Below, in pieces: positions 37,792 to 46,513 of a stretch of DNA of 64,000 bases (positions within the stretch are counted from its first letter, which is position 1; every line of letters begins with the position of its first letter). The DNA is from an uncultured Chlorobiaceae bacterium (GTDB lineage Bacteria > Bacteroidota > Chlorobiia > Chlorobiales > Chlorobiaceae), in NCBI GenBank assembly GCA_903994525.1, contig CAJEXW010000006.1:54126-118125 (forward strand), read 5' to 3'. Under the pieces are notes generated by a model that was not told the origin of the DNA, made no database searches, and worked only from the letters and a program-made list of their open reading frames with translations. A program made the translations under genes and the position numbers.

Positions 37792-37808
37792 TTTCTTTTC
37801 AAAAGAAA
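37792..37808. promoter_or_regulatory. 17-bp palindrome upstream of cytochrome c-555 gene
   Basis: TTTCTTTT-C-AAAAGAAA is a perfect inverted repeat, followed at once by TATATT (37810-37815). It lies 67 bases before the ATG. Its low-complexity sequence makes chance possible. Confidence 0.25.
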
Positions 37809-37874
37809 ATATATTACGGTCTAAGACTCTGTTAATACATACTTTCAAACCGTTCAAATCCGGGAGAACATCTT

Positions 37875-38219
37875 ATGTCTCGTCTGTTTTCACTTTCACT
37901 GTGTGGTCTCTTTGTGTTTTCACTGGCCACCACCAATGCTTTAGCTGCTAAAACAGCCTATGACCCTGCTGCAGGCAAAACTACTTACGACACAGCCTGT
38001 TCAACCTGCCATAAAACTGGTCTGATGGGCGCGCCAAAATTAGGCAATAAAGATGATTGGGCACCTCGTATTGCCCAGGGAATGGATCTCCTTGTCAGCC
38101 GATCTCTCAAGGGATATCAGGGTAAAAAAGGGGCGATGCCAGCAAAAGGGGGCAATGCCAAATTAACTGATGCCCAGGTTGGCAATTCTGTTGCCTATAT
38201 GGTGGAACAGAGCAAATAG
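37875..38219 (+). CDS. cytochrome c-555 (soluble class I c-type cytochrome)
   Basis: A 114-residue secreted monohaem cytochrome. The signal peptide (RLFSLSLCGLFVFSLATTNA) ends before AKTAYDPAAGK. The haem site is CSTCHKTG, and the axial Met lies in KKGAMPAKGGNAKLTDAQVG. This pattern, together with MGAPKLGNKDDWAPRIAQGM, matches cytochrome c-555 of green sulfur bacteria, which carries electrons from sulfur-compound oxidation to the reaction centre. GGGAGA lies before the ATG. It is monocistronic and converges with the gene at 38226. Confidence 0.9.
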   Translation: MSRLFSLSLCGLFVFSLATTNALAAKTAYDPAAGKTTYDTACSTCHKTGLMGAPKLGNKDDWAPRIAQGMDLLVSRSLKGYQGKKGAMPAKGGNAKLTDAQVGNSVAYMVEQSK

Positions 38220-38225
38220 GATGCT

Positions 38226-39476
38226 CTAGTCAAGCCGGGGTTTTACTCCCCTTATATCGTGACACGAAACAACACCGAGGAGTCGATCCTGATCATTAGT
38301 GATCGGGATCGCTCTGAAGGAGTAGCGGGAAAACATGTCAACGGCATCGTGAAGTGTATCATCGGGGTTGAGTGTGATGAGGCTGTCGGTCATGATGTCT
38401 CCAAGAGACTGCTCTGGCTCAGCCGCGATCAGCTCCCTGATATCCACAACTCCCTGCAAGATATTATCCTCATCGACTACATAGACGTACATAATAACAT
38501 CCATGTCACCGGCCACCTCCCTGAAATTATCAATCACCTCTTTGACCATCGTAGACGCTGGGCGTTTGATCACCTGTTGGGTGGAGTAGAGCAAGATGTT
38601 TTCGTCGTTTTGCTCGATGATCTGCTGAACCCTTTGCTTGCTTTCACTGTCAACATACTCGATAATTTCGTCAGCCTCCGAAGCCGGTAAAACAGAGAGA
38701 ATCCCGGCCACCTGGGCAGGACTCATTTCGTTAATCAATCCAGCAGCCTTCTCTTTCTCCATTGATCGTATCAGCTCTCGCTGAACCCTTGGTTCTACCT
38801 CTTCAAGGGTGTCGGAGGCCAGTTCAGGCTCAAGTTCATTAAAAACGGCTATACGCTGATTTCCTTCAAGCTCCTCCAGAATGTCAGCCAGATCCACCGG
38901 ATGAATGTCGTTGATGTTTTCCTTGAGCACGTTCAGCTTGACATTACCTTCAAAACTCCCGATCGTTTCGGGAAGCGGTTGAACGTACATCCATGAGATA
39001 CTTGAATCCTCTTTTTGACGAGCAAGATAGTTCGCCAGTTTTTTAAAGCCCATTCGACGCAAGATGCGAAAGCGGTTGAAATCAACTTCGCTGACAAAAA
39101 GCTTTTCGTTCTGAAAAACAATTTTTACATCATAGACCACCTCCACCTCATGATCATCCATGTCAAGAATTTTCTTGTCAAGAATGTAGTCTTTGAGAAA
39201 GATATAGTTATTAAGCGGGTTCAGCACATGCTCTTCCGGATTGGATATGTCCGCGACAATCTCGGTATTTGAAATAAGGGTAATGTTTTCCCATGGTATC
39301 AAGAGACGGGGATCGCCATAAGGACGATGAACAAGCAGGTGAGTCACTTCCGGAATTTTACCGGCATTCTCCTGTATGACAAGATCTTTAAGCTTGCCAA
39401 TCGAGTTCGACTTCAGATACAGTCGACGACCAACAATTTCACTGAGAAAAAATTCACGATCCAGTACTGTAACCAT
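38226..39476 (-). CDS. soluble MgtE-N / CBS-pair protein with PRC-barrel-like N-terminus
   Basis: A 416-residue soluble protein. An N-terminal PRC-barrel-like region (VGRRLYLKSNSIGKLKDLVI, LLVHRPYGDPRLLIPWENIT) is followed by the MgtE N domain (about 200-300: INDIHPVDLADILEELEGNQ, MSPAQVAGILSVLPASEADE, then IIEYVDSESKQRVQQII). A CBS pair follows (about 300-416: MYVYVVDEDNILQGVVDIRE and LGDIMTDSLITLNPDDTLHD). In MgtE these domains sense Mg2+ and gate the channel; the MgtE membrane domain is absent. The ATG at 39476 has GGA upstream; an in-frame TTG lies at 39497. It is the last gene after an Nramp-like permease and a 58-residue membrane protein. Confidence 0.88.
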   Translation of the reverse strand: MVTVLDREFFLSEIVGRRLYLKSNSIGKLKDLVIQENAGKIPEVTHLLVHRPYGDPRLLIPWENITLISNTEIVADISNPEEHVLNPLNNYIFLKDYILDKKILDMDDHEVEVVYDVKIVFQNEKLFVSEVDFNRFRILRRMGFKKLANYLARQKEDSSISWMYVQPLPETIGSFEGNVKLNVLKENINDIHPVDLADILEELEGNQRIAVFNELEPELASDTLEEVEPRVQRELIRSMEKEKAAGLINEMSPAQVAGILSVLPASEADEIIEYVDSESKQRVQQIIEQNDENILLYSTQQVIKRPASTMVKEVIDNFREVAGDMDVIMYVYVVDEDNILQGVVDIRELIAAEPEQSLGDIMTDSLITLNPDDTLHDAVDMFSRYSFRAIPITNDQDRLLGVVSCHDIRGVKPRLD

Positions 39477-39489
39477 TTGTTTATCCGTT

Positions 39490-39666
39490 TTATACAACCT
39501 TGATGACGGTGATAAATTTGTAGATCATCAAAACAACAAGCAAGAAAAGGTAAATACGAAGTACTGCTAAAGAGAATTTAACGCCTCGTGACATTTCTAC
39601 AGTCGGTTTTGCGTAGCGCTGGTTGATCTCGCGGATCTTGCTGAAAAACTGATTGAGCGTCCTCAT
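39490..39666 (-). CDS. 58-residue single-span membrane protein in Nramp/MgtE-N operon
   Basis: A short frame missed by a 60-codon cut-off. It starts at the ATG at 39666, 16 bases after the permease stop, and ends at TAA 39490, 14 bases before the sensor ATG. The product begins MRTLNQFFSKIREINQRYAK and ends in a membrane helix (VLRIYLFLLVVLMIYKFITV, about residues 36-55) with a basic cytoplasmic face. Position, spacing and sensible composition support it as a real gene and as a possible small subunit of the transporter. Confidence 0.65.
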   Translation of the reverse strand: MRTLNQFFSKIREINQRYAKPTVEMSRGVKFSLAVLRIYLFLLVVLMIYKFITVIKVV

Positions 39667-39681
39667 TGCCTGATACCTTAA

Positions 39682-40950
39682 TTACTGGAATATGTTGGGA
39701 AAAAGTGCACTGACACCATACATCGTCGAAAGTATGATAATTCCGCCGACAATGGTGGTGCTGACTATATTCTGAAAAGGAGTATTGGCATACTCTCCCA
39801 TCGTTTTTTTGTCGTTAAGCAGCAAAATCAGGAATACCAGAGCTGCGGGCAGAAGCGTTACGGCTACAACCTGCACAAAAAGAGTAATAAGCACAAGCGG
39901 AGCACCCGGTATCAAAGGAACAATCCCGGCAGTGACAAGAGTTATGAAAAAGGAGATATAAAACCAGGGAGCTTCCTTTACTTTGGTGTTGAGGGAGTGC
40001 GCCCAACCGAAGATCTCTCCGAAAGCCCATGAACTTGCCAGTGATATGCAGATTGCTCCAAGTAAACCGGCGTTGAACAATCCGATTGCCATAAATGCAC
40101 CAATATAATGGTTGGTCTGCATCAACATTTTTGCTGCCGTGGCAGCATCGTCAATCGGCACACCATGGAGTAGCGTTCCGGTAACGATGACGACAAAGAC
40201 TGCGACAGCAACAGTAATAACTGAACCAATAAAGGTGTCGACCTTGCCCATCTTGATATCTTTTTCGAGCAACCCCTTGTCGACAACGGAGCTTTGCTGG
40301 AAAAAGAGCATCCATGGCGCAATGGTTGTGCCAATATTGGCCATCAGCAGGAAAAAGAGCTCATTAGTGAGACCACCAGGAAGATTTGGAATCAACCCCT
40401 GACCAACGATGTCAGCCATGGAGGGATTGACCATAAATGCTGCCGGAATATAGATAAGGTTTAGCAGACAGAATCCGAGGGCAATTTTTTCCCAAGTCCA
40501 GTATCGCCCGTTCAACACGACCATACCCATGAGCAAAATCACAAAAATGACAGTCATCCAAGCCGGAACGCCAAAAATAGAAAGAGCAGATGTCATCCCC
40601 ACGAACTCGGTCACAAGTGTCAGCCAGTCAACAATCATAAGGTCAAGAAGTGAAAACCAGCCCCAGAAAGCGCCAAAACTTTCAAAAATGGCCTCAGCAT
40701 GACCCCGTTTGGTTACGGCACCGAGTCTTACCGTCATCTCCTGCACATAATAGGCTATAGGGATAAGAAGAAGCAAAAACCATATCAGATGATAACCATA
40801 CTTTGCACCTGTTGCTGCATAAGTGGTTATACCGCCAGCATCATTATCAGCAATCATTACAACAAGACCAGGACCAGCAATAACGAGATAGAGTCGCACC
40901 GCTTTCCAGACTTTTTTAAACCGGAAGTAGAGAAGGGAAAAGAAATCCAT
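39682..40950 (-). CDS. Nramp-family divalent metal permease, Mg2+-type binding site
   Basis: A 422-residue membrane protein with about 11-12 helices of the LeuT fold. The Nramp TM1 motif (normally DPGN) reads MIADNDAGGITTYAATGA, and TM6 (normally MPH) reads GTTIAPWMLFFQQSS, so the metal-binding Met is replaced by Ala. That change marks the Nramp-related magnesium transporters rather than Mn/Fe transporters. The linked MgtE-N/CBS gene points the same way. Start: the ATG at 40950; a TTG at 40974 is also in frame. Mg2+ or another hard divalent ion is the likely substrate. Confidence 0.82.
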   Translation of the reverse strand: MDFFSLLYFRFKKVWKAVRLYLVIAGPGLVVMIADNDAGGITTYAATGAKYGYHLIWFLLLLIPIAYYVQEMTVRLGAVTKRGHAEAIFESFGAFWGWFSLLDLMIVDWLTLVTEFVGMTSALSIFGVPAWMTVIFVILLMGMVVLNGRYWTWEKIALGFCLLNLIYIPAAFMVNPSMADIVGQGLIPNLPGGLTNELFFLLMANIGTTIAPWMLFFQQSSVVDKGLLEKDIKMGKVDTFIGSVITVAVAVFVVIVTGTLLHGVPIDDAATAAKMLMQTNHYIGAFMAIGLFNAGLLGAICISLASSWAFGEIFGWAHSLNTKVKEAPWFYISFFITLVTAGIVPLIPGAPLVLITLFVQVVAVTLLPAALVFLILLLNDKKTMGEYANTPFQNIVSTTIVGGIIILSTMYGVSALFPNIFQ

Positions 40951-41289
40951 ATCCGTTGAGTTGGACGTTGACAAAACCCGGCATTTAGATTGAGCACGAG
41001 GAGGGGCTTTTCACTCATAAAGAGTCTCAGAGCTCCCCGTCAATCTGGCGCAAATCTACAATTTTCCCCATCCTTTTGCAAAGTTGGCACTGTTACAAAA
41101 AAGGAAAATAGTTCTTGCTGATTCTGTATACCGAAAGTATTCTATAGAAAAAAAGAAAACCCTTCGAGCAGCAGCAAGAAACTTCATACTCGTGTGAGCC
41201 CCGAACAAACAACGCAAAAATGAGTGGAGTGATGCTTTCCCTTAACGCAAGAGTGAGCAAAGAATGAAGAACTTTTCAACCATCCCCTA
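40951..41289. other. leader region of the Nramp/MgtE-N operon, no gene
   Basis: About 340 bases between the DUF3127 gene and the permease, both on the minus strand. Short open frames lack ribosome sites and family features. It would form the 5' leader or promoter of the metal operon. I could not match it by eye to a known Mg2+ or Mn2+ riboswitch. Confidence 0.4.
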
Positions 41290-41664
41290 TCAGAATGGGC
41301 AATCGTCATTTGAAATAACACTCTCGCTGTTACTCTCAAAAACAGGAGGCGCACAGGATGTTGGCTCAGAAGAATATGACGGTACCGCTCCATCCCCTTC
41401 ATTGACACCATCAATTTTCCATGCCTTGACATCGGTATACCATTTCCCGTTAAACTCCCGACTTTCAATATCAAATGAAACAGTGAGCTTCGCTCCGGCC
41501 TTCAGCAAATTTCTGTCATGCTTCTCTCCCCATAAAGAGATACAGATTTTTTTTGGGTACTGACCTTCAGTTTCAACGATGATGTCCTGCTTTTTCCAGG
41601 GACCATTCTTTCCATTCCCACCCTGCTCTGGAAGAATCATTACAAGCCTGGCTGTAATCTGCAT
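41290..41664 (-). CDS. DUF3127 protein with SSB-like acidic tip
   Basis: A 124-residue OB-fold-like protein starting MQITARLVMILPEQ. The DUF3127 core is GPWKKQDIIVETEGQYPKKI, SLWGEKHD, AKLTVSFDIESREFNGKWYT and DVKAWKIDG. A disordered Ser/Pro/Glu tail ends in ISNDDCPF, close to the DDDIPF tip by which SSB recruits repair enzymes. The family occurs in Bacteroidota/Chlorobiota and in phages and resembles single-strand DNA-binding proteins. The ATG at 41664 is preferred over 41709 because the domain begins there. Confidence 0.78.
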   Translation of the reverse strand: MQITARLVMILPEQGGNGKNGPWKKQDIIVETEGQYPKKICISLWGEKHDRNLLKAGAKLTVSFDIESREFNGKWYTDVKAWKIDGVNEGDGAVPSYSSEPTSCAPPVFESNSESVISNDDCPF

Positions 41665-41705
41665 AATAATTGTGGATAAGAGGTTATTGTAATACTGATT
41701 TTTAA

Positions 41706-42968
41706 TCAATCCCGAAGATTCACGGCAAGATAGTACACTGAACAGCCGTAAACAAAACCGGAAAAACCAAGCAGAGGTGTGTTTTCAAGAAAAAATCCGA
41801 TCAGAATGGCTGTTGCCGAGAGAAGAAGCAAGGTAAGCTGCCTGAAAGCTCTCTTCATGGCACGATCATCAAGTAGCGCCGACAGCGCAAGCTCACTCCT
41901 CAGAGTTTCAAGAGAGTTGGAGCGCTTGATTGATGGAACGACAATATATATCATGCCAATAAAGGAGAAGGTTATCCAACCGAGCAGCGCCGCATGAGTA
42001 TGAGAGTGATAAATCCACATTCTGTTGGGGCTCAGAGGAGGAACCACCCCAAAATGAGTTCCCTTGAGAAAGTAAATGTTCATAATTCCATAAGCACTGG
42101 TGGCAAACAGAAGGGCAAGACCACTGAGCAGAAACGCAAGAGCCGGATGGTGAAATTTACCTTTATAAAAGTTGTAGAGATAGTAGGCAAAGCTTCCTAA
42201 AAGAGACATAACACCAAATAATAGCGAGTGACTGATCATCATCATACTCAGATAGTTCTCAAGAAGAATAACGATCAGAAAAAAGAGAACGCCCCCGACA
42301 AAGACATAAAACCAGAGGCTGAACAGCCGTTTAGCCAGCTCACGCCTTGATGAACGGCTCCATGCATAGGTATAGAGAAAACCCATGACACTGATGCTGA
42401 GGGGAAATGATGATCCAAGAAAATAGGAGGATTGAGTGACAAAAAATGGAATAAGTTTCAGTTCTGGAAAAGACTCCTTCAGACCAAGCGTCAACAGACC
42501 AAGATTGGCGACGAGCAAAAAGAGAACATCACAGATATAGTAGCGCACAGAAACCTCTTTCCATATCCTGGGGATAGAGAGTGTCGTAAAAATTTCGCGG
42601 AGCGGCCCTGAAACAACGCCCATAAGCAGTAAACCAGTCAAGGCTTTCAGGAGTGGCCAATCCATAACAATGGAAATGGTGATCATGACAAGAGCTACAA
42701 GAATAACAGAGATATAACCCAACTGCCTGGAGGGATCAATCTTCAATTCAGGGTAGATTGCGGCCGTGAGGTAGCGATTGAGAAGAAGAATTGCAAGATT
42801 GCCAAATCCCACAAAAAAGAGATAGGGATGAAGTTTTAGGAGAAGGAGATTACCCATGACAGCGCCTGCCGCACCAAAAAAAGATGCAAGTGCTATAAAA
42901 GTCACGGAGACTTTGAGAAAGAGAGTTGCAAGAGTGCTTAACTCTCCATCAAAACGGAACAGCTTCAT
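41706..42968 (-). CDS. polytopic membrane protein with HSHTH motif
   Basis: A 420-residue protein with about 12 membrane helices (for example LYFFVGFGNLAILLLNRYL-like and LLLLSATAILIGFFL). A HSHTHAALLGWITFSFIGMI stretch near residue 325 is like the haem/copper-ligand histidine segments of the cytochrome oxidase subunit I / NnrS-type superfamily, but no complete set of ligands is evident. The ATG directly follows the stop of the DoxX-like gene (TGA-ATG), so the two are probably translated together. Role unknown. Confidence 0.6.
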   Translation of the reverse strand: MKLFRFDGELSTLATLFLKVSVTFIALASFFGAAGAVMGNLLLLKLHPYLFFVGFGNLAILLLNRYLTAAIYPELKIDPSRQLGYISVILVALVMITISIVMDWPLLKALTGLLLMGVVSGPLREIFTTLSIPRIWKEVSVRYYICDVLFLLVANLGLLTLGLKESFPELKLIPFFVTQSSYFLGSSFPLSISVMGFLYTYAWSRSSRRELAKRLFSLWFYVFVGGVLFFLIVILLENYLSMMMISHSLLFGVMSLLGSFAYYLYNFYKGKFHHPALAFLLSGLALLFATSAYGIMNIYFLKGTHFGVVPPLSPNRMWIYHSHTHAALLGWITFSFIGMIYIVVPSIKRSNSLETLRSELALSALLDDRAMKRAFRQLTLLLLSATAILIGFFLENTPLLGFSGFVYGCSVYYLAVNLRD

Positions 42969-43373
42969 TCAGTTCAGAGTTTTTGATTTTTCCAACTCAC
43001 CAACGGCTATAACAGAGAGAGCAATCAGTGATACATTGAGCGTCAGAGGGTTGAATGGCAAGGTAAACATTGTCGGTTCAAACAGAGCGACAAAACCGAG
43101 CAGCGCGGTTAATGCTGCAATATTAAGCCAGAATACCAAAGGCAATCGCGTTACCAATAAAAAAAGGCCAAAGAGTATCTCCCCAATGCCCATCCAGAAA
43201 ACCGCTTGACAAGCCCATTGATAGACTGGAAGAATATGGCCAAGCAGATCAATTTCACCCCTGCTTTGGCAGACAATCTTGGGTACAGCGCCCTGATAAA
43301 TCCATGAAAAGGAGAGTGCTGCCCGGCAGAGCAAAAGCACGGGTGTCTCTCGTGAGCGAATGCGCATGGTCAA
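42969..43373 (-). CDS. DoxX-like membrane protein
   Basis: A 134-residue, four-helix membrane protein. It shows CRAALSFSWIYQGAVPKIVC, then GIGEILFGLFLLVTRLPLVF and PFNPLTLNVSLIALSVIAVG, the pattern of the DoxX-like/DUF4281 group. It lies 30 bases after the RND permease gene on the same strand and is followed at once by the polytopic protein. DoxX-type proteins are often linked to redox or stress functions; no specific role can be assigned. Confidence 0.7.
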   Translation of the reverse strand: MTMRIRSRETPVLLLCRAALSFSWIYQGAVPKIVCQSRGEIDLLGHILPVYQWACQAVFWMGIGEILFGLFLLVTRLPLVFWLNIAALTALLGFVALFEPTMFTLPFNPLTLNVSLIALSVIAVGELEKSKTLN

Positions 43374-43402
43374 TATCTGGTTTAAGATAATGCAAAAAAG
43401 AG

Positions 43403-46400
43403 CTACGCTTTCAATCTCGCTTTCAGCAAGGCAATTTTTCCGAGAAGGTTATCAAACCAGACGTAAACCACAGGAATAACAAGCAGCGTAAGAAACATCG
43501 AGCTGAAAAGTCCACCGACAAGCGCAACAGAGAGACCTGACTTCCATTCAGAACCTGAACTTTGTGACAGCGCTATCGGCAGCAGGCCGAAGATCAGCGT
43601 CAGTGTTGTCATCAGAATGGGGCGAAGGCGTTCCTGGGCTGATTCTATGATTGCTTCTGAAAGCTCCATCCCCTCTTGTCGAAACTTGTTGATAAAATCT
43701 ACCAGCAAAATCGCATTTTTTCCAACAAGACCAATAAGCATGATAATGCCGAGAATCGTAAAAATACTGAGTGATTTTCCGGTTACTGCAAGGGCCCCCA
43801 GTGCGCCAATAAGAGCAAGAGGAATAGAAAACATCACCACCATAGGCCAGACATAAGAGTCGTAGAGCGCAACCATGATAAGGTAGACAAAACTGATGGC
43901 AACAATTAATGAAAAAAGAAGAGTTGAGTTGGATTCTCCCTGTCTTTTAAGATCTGACTCGTAAGCGTAAGAGACTGTCGAAGGCATAAGAGCTTTTTTC
44001 TTCATATTGAACAGAATACGGTCAATCTCTTTGCCAATAGAACCAACAGGACGACCGACAACCTGTGCCTTTACCCATACTGCGTTGTTGCGGTTTTTGC
44101 GTTGTAACTGGGAATAGCCCCGATCCTGTTCAAATGAGACAAACTGGCCAAGACGGACCATATCGCCCTGCGGGGTACGAAAAGTTATTTCAGAGAGCGT
44201 TGACGTATCCTGACGATAGTATTTATCGAGCATCACTCTAATATTGTATTCATCGGCACCATCACGGTACTTCCCCGCTTCATCTCCGGCATAAGCTGTG
44301 CGGAGAGCTGCACCCACATCTGCTATTGAGATCCCGAATGAAGCCATTTTTTCACGATCGACCACGATGCGCATTTCAGGATTTCCAACCTGTGAAGTGA
44401 GCTTGATATCAGCAGTTCCAGAAACGGTTTTGAGACTGTCCCTCAAAAGCTCAGCAACACGGGTTACCTGGCTTCTCATCGGCCCGCTAAGAATGACCAT
44501 CACCGGTGTCTCATTGGCCGTTCCAAAAATACCAATAGGGTTGATACTGGCCTTGAGCCCTGCAATATCAACAAGATTGGCTCGAACCGACCCCATAACA
44601 GCATCGGTGGAACGGATTCGCTCCTCTTTCGGGGAGAGCCTGACACTCAGTTCTGCGATATTGTCTGCACTCTGGTTAAAAAAACCTTCACTCGAAGAGC
44701 CAACATTAACCATTACTTTTCTCACCTCGGGCATTGATCGGAGACGACGTTCAACACTCCTTGATAACCGATTGGTCTCTGCAAGCGGAGTGCCAGGCTC
44801 AAGTTCAAGCTTTACAGCAAATTCACCACGGTCAGAAACGGAGATAAACTCACCGCCGATGAAACCAAAAAATGGAAGAAGAAAAGAGAGTACCAACAGA
44901 AGCATGGCGCTGAAAAAAACTTTTTTGGGATTACCGAGACTCCACTTGAGAAGATTGATATACCCCTGACGCATTTGAAGAAAGTTGCGCTCAAATGAGA
45001 GTGCAAACTTCTCAACAATATTTTTACCGGAAAAATGCTCGACTTTTGAAAAACGCGATGCAAGGAGAGGAGTCAAGGTAAAAGAGACAAAGAGACTGAC
45101 AAGCGTCGAAATCACCATCACAACCGAAAACTCTCGCAGTATATTACCAACAATACCACTGACCAGTGAAAGCGGAAGAAAGACAACCACATCAACCAGA
45201 GTAATGGAAAGCGCAGTAAAACCGATCTCATTTCTGCCCGCAAGCGCAGCCAGGCGAGGCTCCTCTCCACGTTCGAGATGACGATAGATATTTTCAAGAA
45301 CCACAATAGAGTCATCAACCAGAATACCCACCACCAGCGACAGCGAGAGCAATGTCATCAGGTTCAGAGAGAAGCCGAAAAGATACATCCCTATAAAGGT
45401 GGTAACCAGCGATGTGGGAATTGAGACCAGCACGATAAGAGAGTTGCGAAGACTGTGTAAAAAAAGCAACATAACAAGCGCGACAAGAACTACAGCGACA
45501 AGGAGATCATGCTGCACGGCTGTAACAGCGTCAAGGGTGAACGTTGAGGCATCCTGGGCAATATCAAAACGGAGATTATTGTTACTGTAAAGTTTTTCAA
45601 GCCTGATAAGGGCAAGGCGGGTAAGACGGCTCACATCGACGGTATTGGCATCACTCTGTTTCATCACCATAATGCCAACCGCGCTCCTCCCGTTCAGTCG
45701 GGTCAGCGTTGTTATCTCCTTGAAACCATCCTCTACCTCAGCAACATCACGAAGCGCTACTGTTCCCGACACGGTCGAACGCAAAACAAGGTTTTTCAAC
45801 TCCTCAAGAGAGGCAAACTTTCCTGCAAGCCTGACCACAAACTGGCGGTCACTATCATCAATTTTTCCTGTTGGAAAATCAAGATTAGCCTTTCCAACCT
45901 CTTTCAGAAGATCAGGCACCGTAAGACCATAGCTTTGAATCTTCGCCAGATCAAGATTGACTCTTATTTCGCGTTCACGCCCCCCAAGAAGATAGACCTG
46001 ACCAACACCATCGACACTGGAGAGTTGGGGCTTGACATTATCCTTGAGCATTTGGTAAAAAGCAGCATCAGGAAGTGAAGAGGTTGCTCCAATACGGAGT
46101 ACTGGTACCTCATCAAGTGCGAAACGGGTGATAACCGGTGCTTTTGCCTCAGTTGGAAATCTGTCCCGAACCTCATTGATTTTGCGCTGGGCATCCTGCA
46201 ATGCCTTCTCAATATTGGCAGAATTGGAAAACTCGATGGTAACAACCGCCAACCCTTCGGTTGATGTCGAAGTGATTGATACAATTTTCTCAATAGCCGA
46301 AACAGCCTCTTCAACCGGTTTTGTCAACGATGTCTCAACCTCGCCGGGTGAAGCGCCCGGGTATACTATAGAAACGGTAACAACTGGTGGTGTCATTTTC

Positions 46401-46513
46401 GGCAGCAGCTCATACTGTAACTGCTGATAACTGAAGAGACCAAGAATTCCGAGAATAGTAAAAAGCACAACAATGAGTGTTGGCCGTTTTATTGCGAGCT
46501 CAGTCAGCGTCAT
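43403..46513 (-). CDS. RND efflux permease, HAE1/AcrB family
   Basis: Proton-driven exporter of 1,036 residues, the full length of the family. It has the N-terminal helix (RPTLIVVLFTILGILGLFSY), porter domains (VEEAVSAIEKIVSITSTSTE), TM4 with the proton-relay pair VGILVDDSIVVLENIYRHLE, and the C-terminal half (IGLVGKNAILLVDFINKFRQ, then RLRPILMTTLTLIFGLLPIA). Its ATG overlaps the adaptor stop (ATGA). No TolC gene lies next to it, so it may borrow the channel at 13930 or another. Cargo unknown. Confidence 0.95.
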   Translation of the reverse strand: MTLTELAIKRPTLIVVLFTILGILGLFSYQQLQYELLPKMTPPVVTVSIVYPGASPGEVETSLTKPVEEAVSAIEKIVSITSTSTEGLAVVTIEFSNSANIEKALQDAQRKINEVRDRFPTEAKAPVITRFALDEVPVLRIGATSSLPDAAFYQMLKDNVKPQLSSVDGVGQVYLLGGREREIRVNLDLAKIQSYGLTVPDLLKEVGKANLDFPTGKIDDSDRQFVVRLAGKFASLEELKNLVLRSTVSGTVALRDVAEVEDGFKEITTLTRLNGRSAVGIMVMKQSDANTVDVSRLTRLALIRLEKLYSNNNLRFDIAQDASTFTLDAVTAVQHDLLVAVVLVALVMLLFLHSLRNSLIVLVSIPTSLVTTFIGMYLFGFSLNLMTLLSLSLVVGILVDDSIVVLENIYRHLERGEEPRLAALAGRNEIGFTALSITLVDVVVFLPLSLVSGIVGNILREFSVVMVISTLVSLFVSFTLTPLLASRFSKVEHFSGKNIVEKFALSFERNFLQMRQGYINLLKWSLGNPKKVFFSAMLLLVLSFLLPFFGFIGGEFISVSDRGEFAVKLELEPGTPLAETNRLSRSVERRLRSMPEVRKVMVNVGSSSEGFFNQSADNIAELSVRLSPKEERIRSTDAVMGSVRANLVDIAGLKASINPIGIFGTANETPVMVILSGPMRSQVTRVAELLRDSLKTVSGTADIKLTSQVGNPEMRIVVDREKMASFGISIADVGAALRTAYAGDEAGKYRDGADEYNIRVMLDKYYRQDTSTLSEITFRTPQGDMVRLGQFVSFEQDRGYSQLQRKNRNNAVWVKAQVVGRPVGSIGKEIDRILFNMKKKALMPSTVSYAYESDLKRQGESNSTLLFSLIVAISFVYLIMVALYDSYVWPMVVMFSIPLALIGALGALAVTGKSLSIFTILGIIMLIGLVGKNAILLVDFINKFRQEGMELSEAIIESAQERLRPILMTTLTLIFGLLPIALSQSSGSEWKSGLSVALVGGLFSSMFLTLLVIPVVYVWFDNLLGKIALLKARLKA

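Noticed and set aside
41184..41474. 96-codon minus-strand frame
   Set aside because: Overlaps the DUF3127 gene in another frame; improbable composition.
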